Assembly (NCBI RefSeq): GCF_000511355.1
Contig: NC_023135.1
Coordinates: forward strand, 1,390,371-1,454,370
DNA: 64,000 bases
Direction of reading: 5' to 3'
DNA from: Leisingera methylohalidivorans DSM 14336
Lineage (GTDB): Bacteria; Pseudomonadota; Alphaproteobacteria; Rhodobacterales; Rhodobacteraceae
Below are positions 52,628-60,904 of the stretch, in pieces; positions within the stretch are counted from its first letter, which is position 1; each line of letters opens with the position of its first letter. The notes below the pieces were generated by a model that saw only the letters and a list, made by a program, of their open reading frames with translations, had not been told where the DNA came from and ran no database searches. The translations under genes and the position numbers were made by a program.

Positions 52628-52960
52628 ATGATCCGGGACGGCGGCGCAGAAAAGCAGACGGGCACCCGCGCGGAACGCCAGACCTACCGCCGCCGCCGGC
52701 TGATGGACATTGCCCGGCTGCTGCCGGTTCTGGGCGCACTGCTGCTGGCGCTGCCGCTTTTGTGGCCGGAAGCCTCGACCCATCCGGCCGCGCGGGACGG
52801 GGTCAGCATGTCGACAGCCTTCATCTATGTTTTTGCAGTCTGGATCGGCCTGATCGGCGCCTGTTTTGCCTTTAGTCTCGCAGTGCAGCGGTGGGCCGAT
52901 CACTGGACCGGCGGCGGGCCGGACGGGACAGGGGCTCCGGACGGAGCGGAGGACAGCTGA
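52628..52960 (+). CDS. Small membrane protein between receiver and SSS-kinase
   Basis: The 110-residue protein has an Arg-rich N-terminus (RAERQTYRRRRLMD), two transmembrane segments (IARLLPVLGALLLALPLLWP and TAFIYVFAVWIGLIGACFAF) and a Gly/Asp-rich tail. It starts 7 bp after the receiver gene and overlaps the kinase start by one base (TGATG), so it belongs to the operon. Small two-helix proteins commonly accompany SSS-type transporters as accessory subunits, as DUF4212 proteins do, which is the most likely role here. The exact family is not certain. Confidence 0.8.
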   Translation: MIRDGGAEKQTGTRAERQTYRRRRLMDIARLLPVLGALLLALPLLWPEASTHPAARDGVSMSTAFIYVFAVWIGLIGACFAFSLAVQRWADHWTGGGPDGTGAPDGAEDS

Positions 52961-55638
52961 TGGCCTCCCTCAATATGCTTGCCGTTGCCTGTCTCGCCTA
53001 TGTGGCTTTTTTGTTTTTCATTGCCTTCTGGGCCGACCGGATGGCAACCCGCGGCAAAAGCGCTGCCTGGATGCGCTCGCCGCTGATCTACACGCTGTCG
53101 TTGTCAATCTATTGCACAGCCTGGACTTTTTACGGCGCGGTAGGCTATGCGGTGCGGTCAGGGTTGGAGTTTGTGACGATCTACATTGGTCCCTCGCTGG
53201 TGATGATCGGTTGGTGGTGGGGCCTGCGGAAACTGGTGAGGATCGGACGCAGCCAGCGGATCACTTCCATCGCGGACCTTCTGTCTTCGCGCTATGGCAA
53301 GTCGAACCTGCTGGCAGCCGGCGTGACGATCCTCGCGGTGATTGGCGTCACCCCTTACATCTCCCTGCAGTTGCAATCCATCACCCTGTCTTTTGCCATC
53401 TTTGCCGAGGCCGACCCGCTGCGCAGTCATAATGAGACCTATACCGTTTTCTGGGTGGGAGCGGGGCTGGCGGTGTTTGCTATCCTGTTCGGGACCCGTA
53501 ATTTGAACGCCAATGAACGCCACCACGGGGTTGTCACCGCGGTGGCGCTGGAAGCGATCGTTAAACTGGCGGCGCTGCTCGCGGTTGGCGTGTTTGTCGT
53601 CTGGGGAGTGGCCGGCGGGGTTGCGGAGACACTGCAAAGAATAGATGCCTCGCAGATCGGCCAATGGAACGTAGATGGCAGCCGCTGGGCCACGATCACC
53701 TTTCTGGCCGCCGCCGCCTTTGTCTGTTTGCCACGGATGTTCCAGGTGATGGTGGTCGAAAACGAAGATGAGCGCCACCTGCGGATCGCCAGCTGGGCTT
53801 TTCCGCTGTATCTGCTGCTGATGTCGATGTTTGTGGTGCCGATTGCCGCGGTGGGGCTGGAGCTGCTGCCAGCGGGTGCCAATCCGGACATGTTCGTGCT
53901 GACGGTGCCGCTGCAGCAGGGCCAGAAAGGGCTGGCGGTACTGTCCTTTCTGGGCGGATTTTCTTCGGCCACGTCGATGGTGATTGTGGCCGCCATGGCG
54001 CTGTCGACAATGGTGTCGAACCACATCGTTATGCCGGTCTGGCTGCGATTGCAAAGCCGCCGGGCCTCGGTCTCCGGCGATGTGCGCGATGTGGTGCTGC
54101 TGTCGCGCCGGGTGTCGATCGCGGTGATCATGCTGCTGGGGTATTTCTATTACCACCTGTCCGGCGGCGCCGCGGCGCTGGCTGCCATCGGCCTCACTTC
54201 TTTTGCGGGGGTGGCGCAGATCCTGCCCGCGCTGGTCGGCGGGCTGTTCTGGCGCGGCGCCACCCGCAGCGGCGCCCTGGCCGGGCTTTCGGTGGGGTTT
54301 GCCATCTGGTTGTATACCATGCTGCTGCCGGCACTCGGCGGCGGGCTCTTGCCGGAGCAAATCCTGCGCGATGGTCTGTTCGGTCTCAGCTGGCTGCGTC
54401 CGGAGGCGCTTTTCGGGATCGAGGGGATGGATCCGACGGTGCACGCCGTGATGTGGTCGATGAGCCTCAATGCGCTGGTGTTCTGCCTGGTCTCTCTGAT
54501 GAGCTTCCCCAGCCCCCTGGAGCGGCTGCAGGTGGCGCAATATGTCAATGTGTTTGATCATTCCGCAGGCCCGCGCGGCTGGACCGGATCTGTGGCGCAA
54601 TGCGAAGATCTGATGATCATGTCGCAGCGCATTCTGGGAGCGTCCGAAGCACAGGCATTTTTCCAGCGGGAACGGATGCGCCAGGGAGGACGCGGTCCGC
54701 TTCCTGAGCCGACACCGGCCTTTCTGGAACGGCTGGAGCGCGAGCTGAGCGCGTCCATCGGCGGGGCGGCAGCGCATGCGATGATTGGCCAGATCGCCGG
54801 GGGCTCCTCGGTTTCGGTTGCGGATCTGCTGGCGGTTGCGGATGAAACCGCCCAGATGCTGGAGTATTCCAGCCGCTTGGAGGCACAGTCGGCGAAACTG
54901 ACAGCGACTGCCCGCAAATTGCAGGAAACAAATGAAAAGCTGACGCAAATTTCGGAACAGAAGGACGCCTTCCTAAGCCAGGTCAGCCATGAACTGCGCA
55001 CGCCTATGACCTCGATCCGTGCGTTTTCGGAAATTCTGCGCGATGACGGTCAGCTGAGCATGCAGGATCAGCGCCGCTATGCCGGGATCATTCATGACGA
55101 AACGCTGCGCCTGACCCGGCTGCTCAACGATCTTCTGGACCTCAGTGTGCTGGAGAACGGCCAAGTGAGCCTGAATATGTCCGCGGGCACCCTGCCGGAC
55201 GTGCTGGACCACGCCGTTTCCGCTGCACTGGCGGGATCGGACCGTCCGCTCAAAGTCCGCCGCAATCCTGCAACGGAAGGGTTCCGCCTTTCCTCTGATC
55301 TGGACCGGCTGGCGCAGGTGTTCATCAACCTGATCGCCAACGCTCAGAAATATTGCGATGCCGAGGAACCGGAACTTTCCATTTCCGCCACAGCAAGCAA
55401 CGGGTGGCTGCAGATCGACTTCACTGACAATGGCAGCGGCGTGCCGGCAGAATTCCAACAGATGATATTTGAAAAATTTTCGCGCGTCAGCCCCGAGCGG
55501 GCAGGCGGGGCCGGGCTTGGCCTGGCGATTTGCCGGGAGGTCATGCAGCGGCTGGGCGGCAATGTTTCCTATCTGCCGGGGTACGGCGGCGGCGCGTTCC
55601 GGGTTTCCTTACCCGCAGCAGGGGAAAAGGCTGCATAA
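52960..55638 (+). CDS. SSS-family transporter fused to histidine kinase (CbrA-like)
   Basis: The 892-residue protein has about 13 N-terminal membrane helices of the sodium:solute symporter family, residues 1 to about 525 (LIYTLSLSIYCTAWTFYGAV, FLGGFSSATSMVIVAAMALS). A linker with a predicted coiled coil (LEAQSAKLTATARKLQETNE) leads to a histidine kinase with His677 in QVSHELRTPMTS, an N box NLIANAQKYCD and a G box GLGLAICREV. CbrA of Pseudomonas has the same design and senses transported substrate. The kinase probably passes phosphate to the receiver encoded at 52240-52620. The ATG at 52960 overlaps the stop of the small membrane protein gene. Confidence 0.92.
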   Translation: MASLNMLAVACLAYVAFLFFIAFWADRMATRGKSAAWMRSPLIYTLSLSIYCTAWTFYGAVGYAVRSGLEFVTIYIGPSLVMIGWWWGLRKLVRIGRSQRITSIADLLSSRYGKSNLLAAGVTILAVIGVTPYISLQLQSITLSFAIFAEADPLRSHNETYTVFWVGAGLAVFAILFGTRNLNANERHHGVVTAVALEAIVKLAALLAVGVFVVWGVAGGVAETLQRIDASQIGQWNVDGSRWATITFLAAAAFVCLPRMFQVMVVENEDERHLRIASWAFPLYLLLMSMFVVPIAAVGLELLPAGANPDMFVLTVPLQQGQKGLAVLSFLGGFSSATSMVIVAAMALSTMVSNHIVMPVWLRLQSRRASVSGDVRDVVLLSRRVSIAVIMLLGYFYYHLSGGAAALAAIGLTSFAGVAQILPALVGGLFWRGATRSGALAGLSVGFAIWLYTMLLPALGGGLLPEQILRDGLFGLSWLRPEALFGIEGMDPTVHAVMWSMSLNALVFCLVSLMSFPSPLERLQVAQYVNVFDHSAGPRGWTGSVAQCEDLMIMSQRILGASEAQAFFQRERMRQGGRGPLPEPTPAFLERLERELSASIGGAAAHAMIGQIAGGSSVSVADLLAVADETAQMLEYSSRLEAQSAKLTATARKLQETNEKLTQISEQKDAFLSQVSHELRTPMTSIRAFSEILRDDGQLSMQDQRRYAGIIHDETLRLTRLLNDLLDLSVLENGQVSLNMSAGTLPDVLDHAVSAALAGSDRPLKVRRNPATEGFRLSSDLDRLAQVFINLIANAQKYCDAEEPELSISATASNGWLQIDFTDNGSGVPAEFQQMIFEKFSRVSPERAGGAGLGLAICREVMQRLGGNVSYLPGYGGGAFRVSLPAAGEKAA

Positions 55639-55723
55639 CCCGGCCTGAAATACAGGAGTTGTTAACCCCCTTTCGGTTAAAACCGGGGAAACGGGACGTG
55701 CAAGAGGCAGGTTGAAACAGCCT

Positions 55724-57061
55724 ATGTCTGAGACTGAAGCAGCAGAGGCAGGCAGCGGCAAGCAAGGTGTGCTTGCACGCAAGCTGGCAGCGACAAAGGA
55801 AGGTGTTGGAGCGCTTGCCAGCTCTTTGACGCTGAAGGCTTTGCGCCGGTCGGTTGCGCGTGCGGCTGCGGACCTGTGCGGTTTGCCGGTGGCGGTACTG
55901 GCGGCGCGGCAGTCCAACCGTATTTCCGAAGACCTGGCTGCCCAGCTGTCGGACAAGGATCTGCTGGTTGTGCTGGATTGCCCGCATGGCAGGATGGGGG
56001 CTGCCAGCATGGATGCGGCCACGGTGACGGCGCTGATCCAGCAGCAGACAATTGGCACGGTGATGGGCAAAGCACCGGACGAGCGTCACTATACGCCGAC
56101 AGACGCAGTGATGACGGCGGAGTTTCTGGAAACCACTTTTGCCAAGGTGTTCGCGATGCTGGACGGCCACGCTGATCAGGCAATCTTCACCGGTTACCGC
56201 TTTGGCGCACAGGTTGAAAATGTGCGCAGCCTGGTTCTTGGCATGGAGGCTGAGGATTACCGGGTGATCGAGCTGAACCTGGACCTCGCCTGCGGCGCCA
56301 TGCAGGGCGTGATGAAGCTGGTGCTTCCCGAACCGACGGCCGAAGAACTTCAGGACGGCCAGGGCAACGGTGCGCAGGGCCCGTCACTGGGCCGCAACCT
56401 GGGCGCTATCCGGGCGGAGCTGACGGCTGTTCTGTGCAAGATGCGGGTGCCCTTGAGGGATTTTGCTGGTCTCAAGGTCGGTGATTCGCTGCCGCTGGAT
56501 TCCGCCTTTCTCTATGAAACCGACCTGCTGACCATTGGCGGCCAGTCTGTTGCACAGGGGCGGCTGGGCCAGATGAACGGGGCGCGTGCAGTCAGGCTGA
56601 ATCAATCCGGGGCCAGGCTGGCGGGTGATGCCGGGGCAGATGGAATGGGGTTCTCCGACGGGGCAAACACCGATTTGATGGGCGGCGGGCCTCCGGCACT
56701 CGATATGGGAATTGCGGCACAAGGGCTGCAGGATCCGATGGACGATGGGGGTTTGCCGGCATTGGAAGCGGCACCGGGGCTGGGTGGCGCCGGATTTGAC
56801 CTGGACGAAGGCAGCGGCGGGCTTCCTGCCCTTGGCGGCGGCGGTTTTGACGGCGGCATGGGCGGTGTGGACCCGATGGACTTAGCTGGTCTCGGCGGCG
56901 ATGGCGCTTTGGGCATGGATGGACTGGATGGATTGGATGGCGGGTTGCCTGACTTGCCTGATCTGCCTTCTGTCGATCTGGGGAATTTTGCCCCCGAGGA
57001 TGCGGCGGCTGAAATCTCGCAGCTGGCCGGACTGGATGGCGCCTTGGCTGGACGCCGCTGA
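55724..57061 (+). CDS. Orphan SpoA (FliM/FliN-like) protein with Gly-rich tail
   Basis: The 445-residue protein has a helical N-terminal half with FliM-like traits (GVLARKLAATKEGVGALASS, FAMLDGHADQAIFTGYRFGA). A SpoA surface domain lies at about residues 237-290 (MRVPLRDFAGLKVGDSLPLD, then GRLGQMNGARAVRLN). The tail of about 140 residues is Gly/Asp/Leu-rich with recurring GGLPAL and GLDGLDGG units. SpoA domains form the C-ring of flagella and of type III secretion systems. No other flagellar or secretion gene lies in the window. The ATG at 55724 is chosen over a TTG four codons upstream. The tail is low complexity and probably disordered. Confidence 0.8.
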   Translation: MSETEAAEAGSGKQGVLARKLAATKEGVGALASSLTLKALRRSVARAAADLCGLPVAVLAARQSNRISEDLAAQLSDKDLLVVLDCPHGRMGAASMDAATVTALIQQQTIGTVMGKAPDERHYTPTDAVMTAEFLETTFAKVFAMLDGHADQAIFTGYRFGAQVENVRSLVLGMEAEDYRVIELNLDLACGAMQGVMKLVLPEPTAEELQDGQGNGAQGPSLGRNLGAIRAELTAVLCKMRVPLRDFAGLKVGDSLPLDSAFLYETDLLTIGGQSVAQGRLGQMNGARAVRLNQSGARLAGDAGADGMGFSDGANTDLMGGGPPALDMGIAAQGLQDPMDDGGLPALEAAPGLGGAGFDLDEGSGGLPALGGGGFDGGMGGVDPMDLAGLGGDGALGMDGLDGLDGGLPDLPDLPSVDLGNFAPEDAAAEISQLAGLDGALAGRR

Positions 57062-57343
57062 TCTACTGAAGAAACTCCACTGACAGCATCGTTCTGACGA
57101 CCCCCTCCGCTCTGACGGCCTTCTCTGCGCGCAGCAGGATCCGGGAATTGGAGCCTAGGACATTGCAGCGAGGGTCAGCCGGCGTCGCAGGCGGCATGGC
57201 CCGACTTTTTCAAGTCCGAAGCAACCTGTGATCCGTTCCTGCGCAGAAGGCGGGGGCGGTTTCGGCCAAATTCCGCTTCGCGACAGTGGCCGGACACGGG
57301 CTCTTTGCCCGCCACATATTGGGCAGGCAGATTTTCCGGGGAA

Positions 57344-57769
57344 TTAACTGTCAGCCATGGAGATCAATGCTGGGCGCAGCCCTTCCAGCTGATAGCCGGC
57401 GGCTCCGGTTTTTTGCAGAATGTCATCGGCGGACATATCGCATGCCTGGCCAAGCGCCCAGACCACCGAACAGCGGGTACCGGACGCGCAATAGGCCAGC
57501 ACAGGACCGTCACATTCTTCGTACAGCGCCCGCTGGCGGGCGGCATTCTCCGGTGTCATGGTCTGATGCGTCAGCGGCAGAACCTCGAACCGCAGCCCGG
57601 CGGCTTCGGCGGCTGTGCGGATCGCCTCTGCCTGATGGCTGGGCGGCACTTCCGTGTCCGGGCGGTTGCAGATCACCGTCTTGTAGCCGGCGTCGGCAAT
57701 GGCGGGCAGGTCTTCAGCCGATATCTGCGGCGAGACCGAATAGCGGGGGGTGATTACGCGTGCATCCAT
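57344..57769 (-). CDS. DUF442 / TIGR01244-type phosphatase-fold sulfur transferase
   Basis: The 141-residue protein has the DUF442 fold (RYSVSPQISAEDLPAIADAG, YKTVICNRPDTE, LAYCASGTRCSVVW) with a probable catalytic Cys94. In the beta-lactamase-like hydrolases of the BigR operons this domain is fused to the persulfide dioxygenase; here it is a separate gene in the same operon, 11 bp after the YeeE gene. It probably handles protein- or glutathione-bound sulfane sulfur. The ATG at 57769 begins the domain. The 282-bp gap to the convergent SpoA gene shows nothing recognisable. Confidence 0.87.
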   Translation of the reverse strand: MDARVITPRYSVSPQISAEDLPAIADAGYKTVICNRPDTEVPPSHQAEAIRTAAEAAGLRFEVLPLTHQTMTPENAARQRALYEECDGPVLAYCASGTRCSVVWALGQACDMSADDILQKTGAAGYQLEGLRPALISMADS

Positions 57770-57780
57770 ATCCCGAGTCT

Positions 57781-58215
57781 TTACGCGTTTGCTGCGCGGC
57801 GGTCCAGATGCCGGCTGATCCTGGGAGCAGCTATCATGCCGCAAGCCATCGCCGATAGGAACAGCGCGCCCTGCCAGCCGTTGTAGCTGAGCGAGGCCAT
57901 TGCGGGACCGGGGCAAAACCCCGCCAGGCCCCATCCCGCGCCGAACAGAATGGATCCGAGGATCAGCCGCCGGTCCGGCCCTGCGCGCGGCAGGGCGGGG
58001 AAGCTGCCCCCGGCGGCAGGCTTGCGTCCTTCTGCCAGCCGCCAAGCCAGTGCCATCGGCAGCAGCGCACCGCCCATCACAAAGCCCAGCGTGGGATCCC
58101 AATGGCCAAAAATATCCAGCCATCCTTGTACCTTTGCGGTGTCGGTCATGCCCGACAGCATCAGCCCTGCGCCAAACAGGCTGCCTGCAATCAGCGCCAG
58201 AATAATCCGCAGCAT
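57781..58215 (-). CDS. YeeE/YedE half-transporter, second subunit (PmpB-like)
   Basis: The 144-residue protein has four hydrophobic segments and YeeE motifs: GAGLMLSGMTDTAKVQGWLD, ILFGAGWGLAGFCPGPAMAS. It is half the size of classical YeeE, so it should pair with the product of the preceding gene. In plant-associated bacteria paired proteins of this type are called PmpA and PmpB and move sulfur compounds. The ATG at 58215 overlaps the previous stop by one base (TGATG), showing tight coupling. Confidence 0.85.
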   Translation of the reverse strand: MLRIILALIAGSLFGAGLMLSGMTDTAKVQGWLDIFGHWDPTLGFVMGGALLPMALAWRLAEGRKPAAGGSFPALPRAGPDRRLILGSILFGAGWGLAGFCPGPAMASLSYNGWQGALFLSAMACGMIAAPRISRHLDRRAANA

Positions 58216-58640
58216 CAGATGGCTCCCAGAACCTGGCGCAGAATGGCCACCGTCAGGATGCCTGCCAGCATGAAAGCTGCCGTCGCGGTGATACCACGCA
58301 AGGACAGCCGGGAAACACCGCAGACCCCGTGACCGGATGTGCAGCCGTTGGCCATCCGTGTGCCAAGGCCGACGAGCACGCCTGCGGCAATCAGTATGGC
58401 AGCGTTGCTGGTGGCATGGGTAGCAGGCGAGCCGGCCGACAGCCCAATCAGCAGCGGCATGACAATCACGCCTGCGATAAAGGCCAGCCGTTCCTTTGCA
58501 GAGCTGCGGCCGCTGCCATCCAGCAGCCCGCCCAGGATGCCGCTGGCGCCCATTATACGGCCGTTGCCCAAAAGATAGACGGCACCGCCAAGTCCGATCA
58601 GCACACCGCCTGCCAACCCTTGAATCCAATCCGTTTCCAT
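58215..58640 (-). CDS. YeeE/YedE half-transporter, first subunit (PmpA-like)
   Basis: The 141-residue membrane protein has the motifs IMGASGILGGLLDG and GTRMANGCTSGHGVCGVSRL, with a conserved Cys in the second. It forms the other half of a YeeE/YedE-type sulfur transporter. It lies 22 bp after the metallo-hydrolase gene and is coupled to the next subunit. The order hydrolase, PmpA, PmpB resembles the BigR-controlled operon of Agrobacterium and Xylella. Confidence 0.86.
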   Translation of the reverse strand: METDWIQGLAGGVLIGLGGAVYLLGNGRIMGASGILGGLLDGSGRSSAKERLAFIAGVIVMPLLIGLSAGSPATHATSNAAILIAAGVLVGLGTRMANGCTSGHGVCGVSRLSLRGITATAAFMLAGILTVAILRQVLGAI

Positions 58641-58662
58641 GATCGCCTTCCGCCTGTTTCGG

Positions 58663-59526
58663 TCAGATTTTGTTGACCGGGATCTTTAGAAAGATGTCGC
58701 CCTGGTCGTCCGGTTCCGGCATCTGGCCCGCGCGCATGTTCACCTGCAACGACGGCAGAATCAGACGCGGCATGCCAAGGGTCGCATCACGGGCGTCGCG
58801 CATTCGGGTGAATTCCTCGATGCTGCGCCCTGCGCCGATATGCACGTTCAGCGCCTTTTGTTCACCGACGGTGGTTTCCCAGGCGTAATCATCGCGGCCC
58901 GGTGCCTTGTAATCATGGCCGACAAAGATGCGGGTGCTGTCGGGCAGCGCCAGGATTTTCTGGATCGAGTTATACAGATCGGCTGAGGATCCGCCGGGAA
59001 AGTCGCAGCGCGCAGTTCCGAAGTCAGGCATGAACAGCGTGTCGCCGACAAAAGCCGCGTCGCCGATCACATAGGTCAGGCAGGCGGGCGTGTGACCGGG
59101 CGTGTGCAGCACCTCACCGCGCATCTGGCCGATCATGAAGGCGTCTCCTTCTTGGTACAGCCGGTCGAACTGGCTGCCATCACGCTGAAATTCGGTGCCC
59201 TCATTGAAAATCTTGCCAAAAGTGTCCTGGATCACGGTGATCTGGTCGCCAATGCCGATCTTGCCCCCCAGCCGTTCCTGGAGGTAAGGCGCGGCAGACA
59301 AGTGGTCGGCATGAACGTGGCTTTCCAGGATCCACTCTGTCCGCAGGCCTTCCTTCTTGATCCAGGCGATGATGGCATCCGCCGATTCTGTGCAGGTGCG
59401 CCCGGCAGCCTGATCGTAATCCAGCACGGAGTCGATGATGGCGCAGGCGGAGCCGGCAGGCTCATGCACCACATAAGAAACGGTGTTGGTGGCTTCGTCG
59501 AAGAAGGCCTTGACGGCGGGGCTCAT
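58663..59526 (-). CDS. MBL-fold persulfide-dioxygenase-like hydrolase (Blh type)
   Basis: The 287-residue protein has the metallo-beta-lactamase metal motif HVHADH at residues 70-75, then a further His in LHTPGHTPACLTY, the Asp in FVGDTLFMPDFGTARCDFPG, and the last His in IFVGHDYKAPGRDDYAWE. These features match ETHE1/Blh persulfide dioxygenases, which oxidise glutathione persulfide to sulfite. GGGAGAG lies 7 nt before the ATG at 59526, which is preferred over an ATG five codons upstream. It is the first gene of a four-gene operon with two YeeE halves and a DUF442 protein. The AT-rich region upstream holds a GAAT half-site. Confidence 0.88.
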   Translation of the reverse strand: MSPAVKAFFDEATNTVSYVVHEPAGSACAIIDSVLDYDQAAGRTCTESADAIIAWIKKEGLRTEWILESHVHADHLSAAPYLQERLGGKIGIGDQITVIQDTFGKIFNEGTEFQRDGSQFDRLYQEGDAFMIGQMRGEVLHTPGHTPACLTYVIGDAAFVGDTLFMPDFGTARCDFPGGSSADLYNSIQKILALPDSTRIFVGHDYKAPGRDDYAWETTVGEQKALNVHIGAGRSIEEFTRMRDARDATLGMPRLILPSLQVNMRAGQMPEPDDQGDIFLKIPVNKI

Positions 59527-59557
59527 CTGATACTCTCCCATGAGTTTGGATAATCAT

Positions 59558-59575
59558 ATATTAATTTAAGAATGT
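59558..59575. promoter_or_regulatory. Candidate BigR/SoxR-like half operator before the hydrolase operon
   Basis: ATAT-taatttaa-GAAT followed by GT lies 32 bp before the hydrolase start in an AT-rich patch. The right half and the 8-bp spacer match the sox repeats (GAATGT as at soxB), while the left half is degenerate. Confidence 0.35.
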
Positions 59576-59584
59576 GTTTCAAGG

Positions 59585-59617
59585 ATGCCGGTGTGGAAAA
59601 GAATGCCGGTGTGGAAA
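59585..59617 (+). repeat. 18-bp-period tandem repeat, two units
   Basis: ATGCCGGTGTGGAAA occurs at 59585-59599 and again at 59603-59617, separated by 3 bp. It lies just upstream of the hydrolase promoter region. The rest of the 310-bp gap to 59836 shows no gene. Confidence 0.7.
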
Positions 59618-59836
59618 CCGTTTCTGCCTTTGAAATCATCGCAGCCCATTGTCCTGTGTCAAGGCAGGGCAATGCCGCGTTGCGGTATGCTTAACAGGCG
59701 TGCGGGGCAGCGCAAAACCGTCAAACGGCCGGTAAAGCTTCACGAATAAGCGGTCGCGTGCCTAAATTCTGCGGGCCTTCACGCAGCTGTTGTGAAATAC
59801 CAGCATAACCTCATCATGATCCAGGGAGGACTGCCA

Positions 59837-60052
59837 ATGACACATGACGATCTGCTGCATACTGTCGAGAATCTGGAAATCCGGATTCTTGGAGAGACCG
59901 GTACTGCCCGGCTTGCAATGCGGCCTGAGTTCATCCGATTGCTGGATCACATGCGCAAGACGGGCGCTGCGGTGCCGGGCCGCTTCCGCCGTTTGGAAGC
60001 CGCGCTGTGCGAGGAAGCGGTGGAGGAGATGTTTGACAACATGCCGGTCTGA
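59837..60052 (+). CDS. Small conserved-type hypothetical protein, 71 residues
   Basis: The 71-residue protein begins MTHDDLLHTVENLEIRILGE and continues with LAMRPEFIRLLDHMRKTGAA and ALCEEAVEEMFDNMPV. It is helical, acidic at the end, with no signal peptide or membrane segment. GGAGG 8 nt before the ATG at 59837 supports translation. The codon use is like that of its neighbours. I do not recognise the family. Confidence 0.7.
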   Translation: MTHDDLLHTVENLEIRILGETGTARLAMRPEFIRLLDHMRKTGAAVPGRFRRLEAALCEEAVEEMFDNMPV

Positions 60053-60080
60053 CCGGTCTTTCAGGCAAGGCGCCTTAGGT

Positions 60081-60299
60081 CTAGCCCAGGAAAATGCCCG
60101 TCATAACCAGCATCAGTCCCAGAACTGACAGCAGCAGGGCGCCCAGATTGTAGGGCAGCACCGATTGCACAACCGCGCGCAGGGCTTCGTCGTCCAGTTT
60201 TTGGCGGCGTGCCCGCGCGACCCGGACGATGCACCAGACCAAGCCCAGCAGACCGGCAATGGACAAGGCGGCTCCGGCCCAGACAATGAGTTCGAACAT
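60081..60299 (-). CDS. Small two-helix membrane protein, 72 residues
   Basis: The 72-residue protein has two transmembrane helices (LIVWAGAALSIAGLLGLVWC and LGALLLSVLGLMLVMTGIFL) joined by a charged loop VARARRQKLDDEALRAVVQS. Similar short proteins occur in other Rhodobacteraceae next to gapR, as far as I recall. It is convergent with the 71-residue gene and divergent from gapR. Its function is unknown. Confidence 0.72.
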   Translation of the reverse strand: MFELIVWAGAALSIAGLLGLVWCIVRVARARRQKLDDEALRAVVQSVLPYNLGALLLSVLGLMLVMTGIFLG

Positions 60300-60494
60300 A
60301 AGCGTGCTCCTGCGGTTTTCGCGCTGCGCCGCGCCTAGCCGATCCGGGCTTTGCGCGCAAGCCGCACGGGGGGCAAGGTGCCGGTTTTTGCCGCTCTGCG
60401 CACCGCTGCGGTTTTCCTTGCTTGCGGCGCAGCGGGCAGGGCGCTATCCCCTTGCTCCGACAGCAATTGACAGCATGTGCCGACGGAGCCGCAG

Positions 60495-60758
60495 ATGGAT
60501 ATCACCGAAGACGAAAAAAGCGAAAACTACCGTGTTACCGCTGGCGAACTGCGCCAGTTCATCGAACGGTTCGAGCGTTTGGACGAAGAAAAGAAGACCA
60601 TCGCCGAACAGCAGAAAGAGGTGATGGCCGAAGCCAAAGCGCGCGGTTACGACACCAAGGTCATGCGTAAGATCATCGCGTTGCGCAAGCGCGACCAGAA
60701 CGACATCGACGAAGAAGAAGCGGTGCTGGAAATGTATAAGGAAGCCTTGGGCATGTAA
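60495..60758 (+). CDS. gapR: GapR-family nucleoid protein (DUF2312)
   Basis: GapR binds overtwisted, AT-rich DNA ahead of replication forks and RNA polymerase and stimulates gyrase in Caulobacter. The 87-residue protein is the complete DUF2312 domain: YRVTAGELRQFIERFERLDE, EKKTIAEQQKEVMAEAKARG, YDTKVMRKIIALRKRDQNDI. It is highly charged and helical, forming coiled-coil dimers or tetramers. GGAG 6 nt before the ATG at 60495 decides the start; a GTG six codons earlier is rejected. Confidence 0.93.
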   Translation: MDITEDEKSENYRVTAGELRQFIERFERLDEEKKTIAEQQKEVMAEAKARGYDTKVMRKIIALRKRDQNDIDEEEAVLEMYKEALGM

Positions 60759-60762
60759 GCCC

Positions 60763-60782
60763 CGCGGGGCCGCGGCCCCGCG
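60763..60782 (+). terminator. GC-rich hairpin after gapR
   Basis: CGCGGGGC-cgcg-GCCCCGCG is a perfect 8-bp stem starting 4 bp after the gapR stop. It has no T-run but is the probable transcript end. Everything to its right appears degenerate. Confidence 0.55.
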
Positions 60783-60904
60783 AGAGTTCGCGCTGGTGGC
60801 GGAGGGGAAAACCCGCGTCCGGCACCAGCCTGCCGATGCGGATTGTTATTGCCTGTTGTGGGCTGCCAGCCTGTGGCGGGGCCTTAAGGCGGGCGCAGCA
60901 GGTC

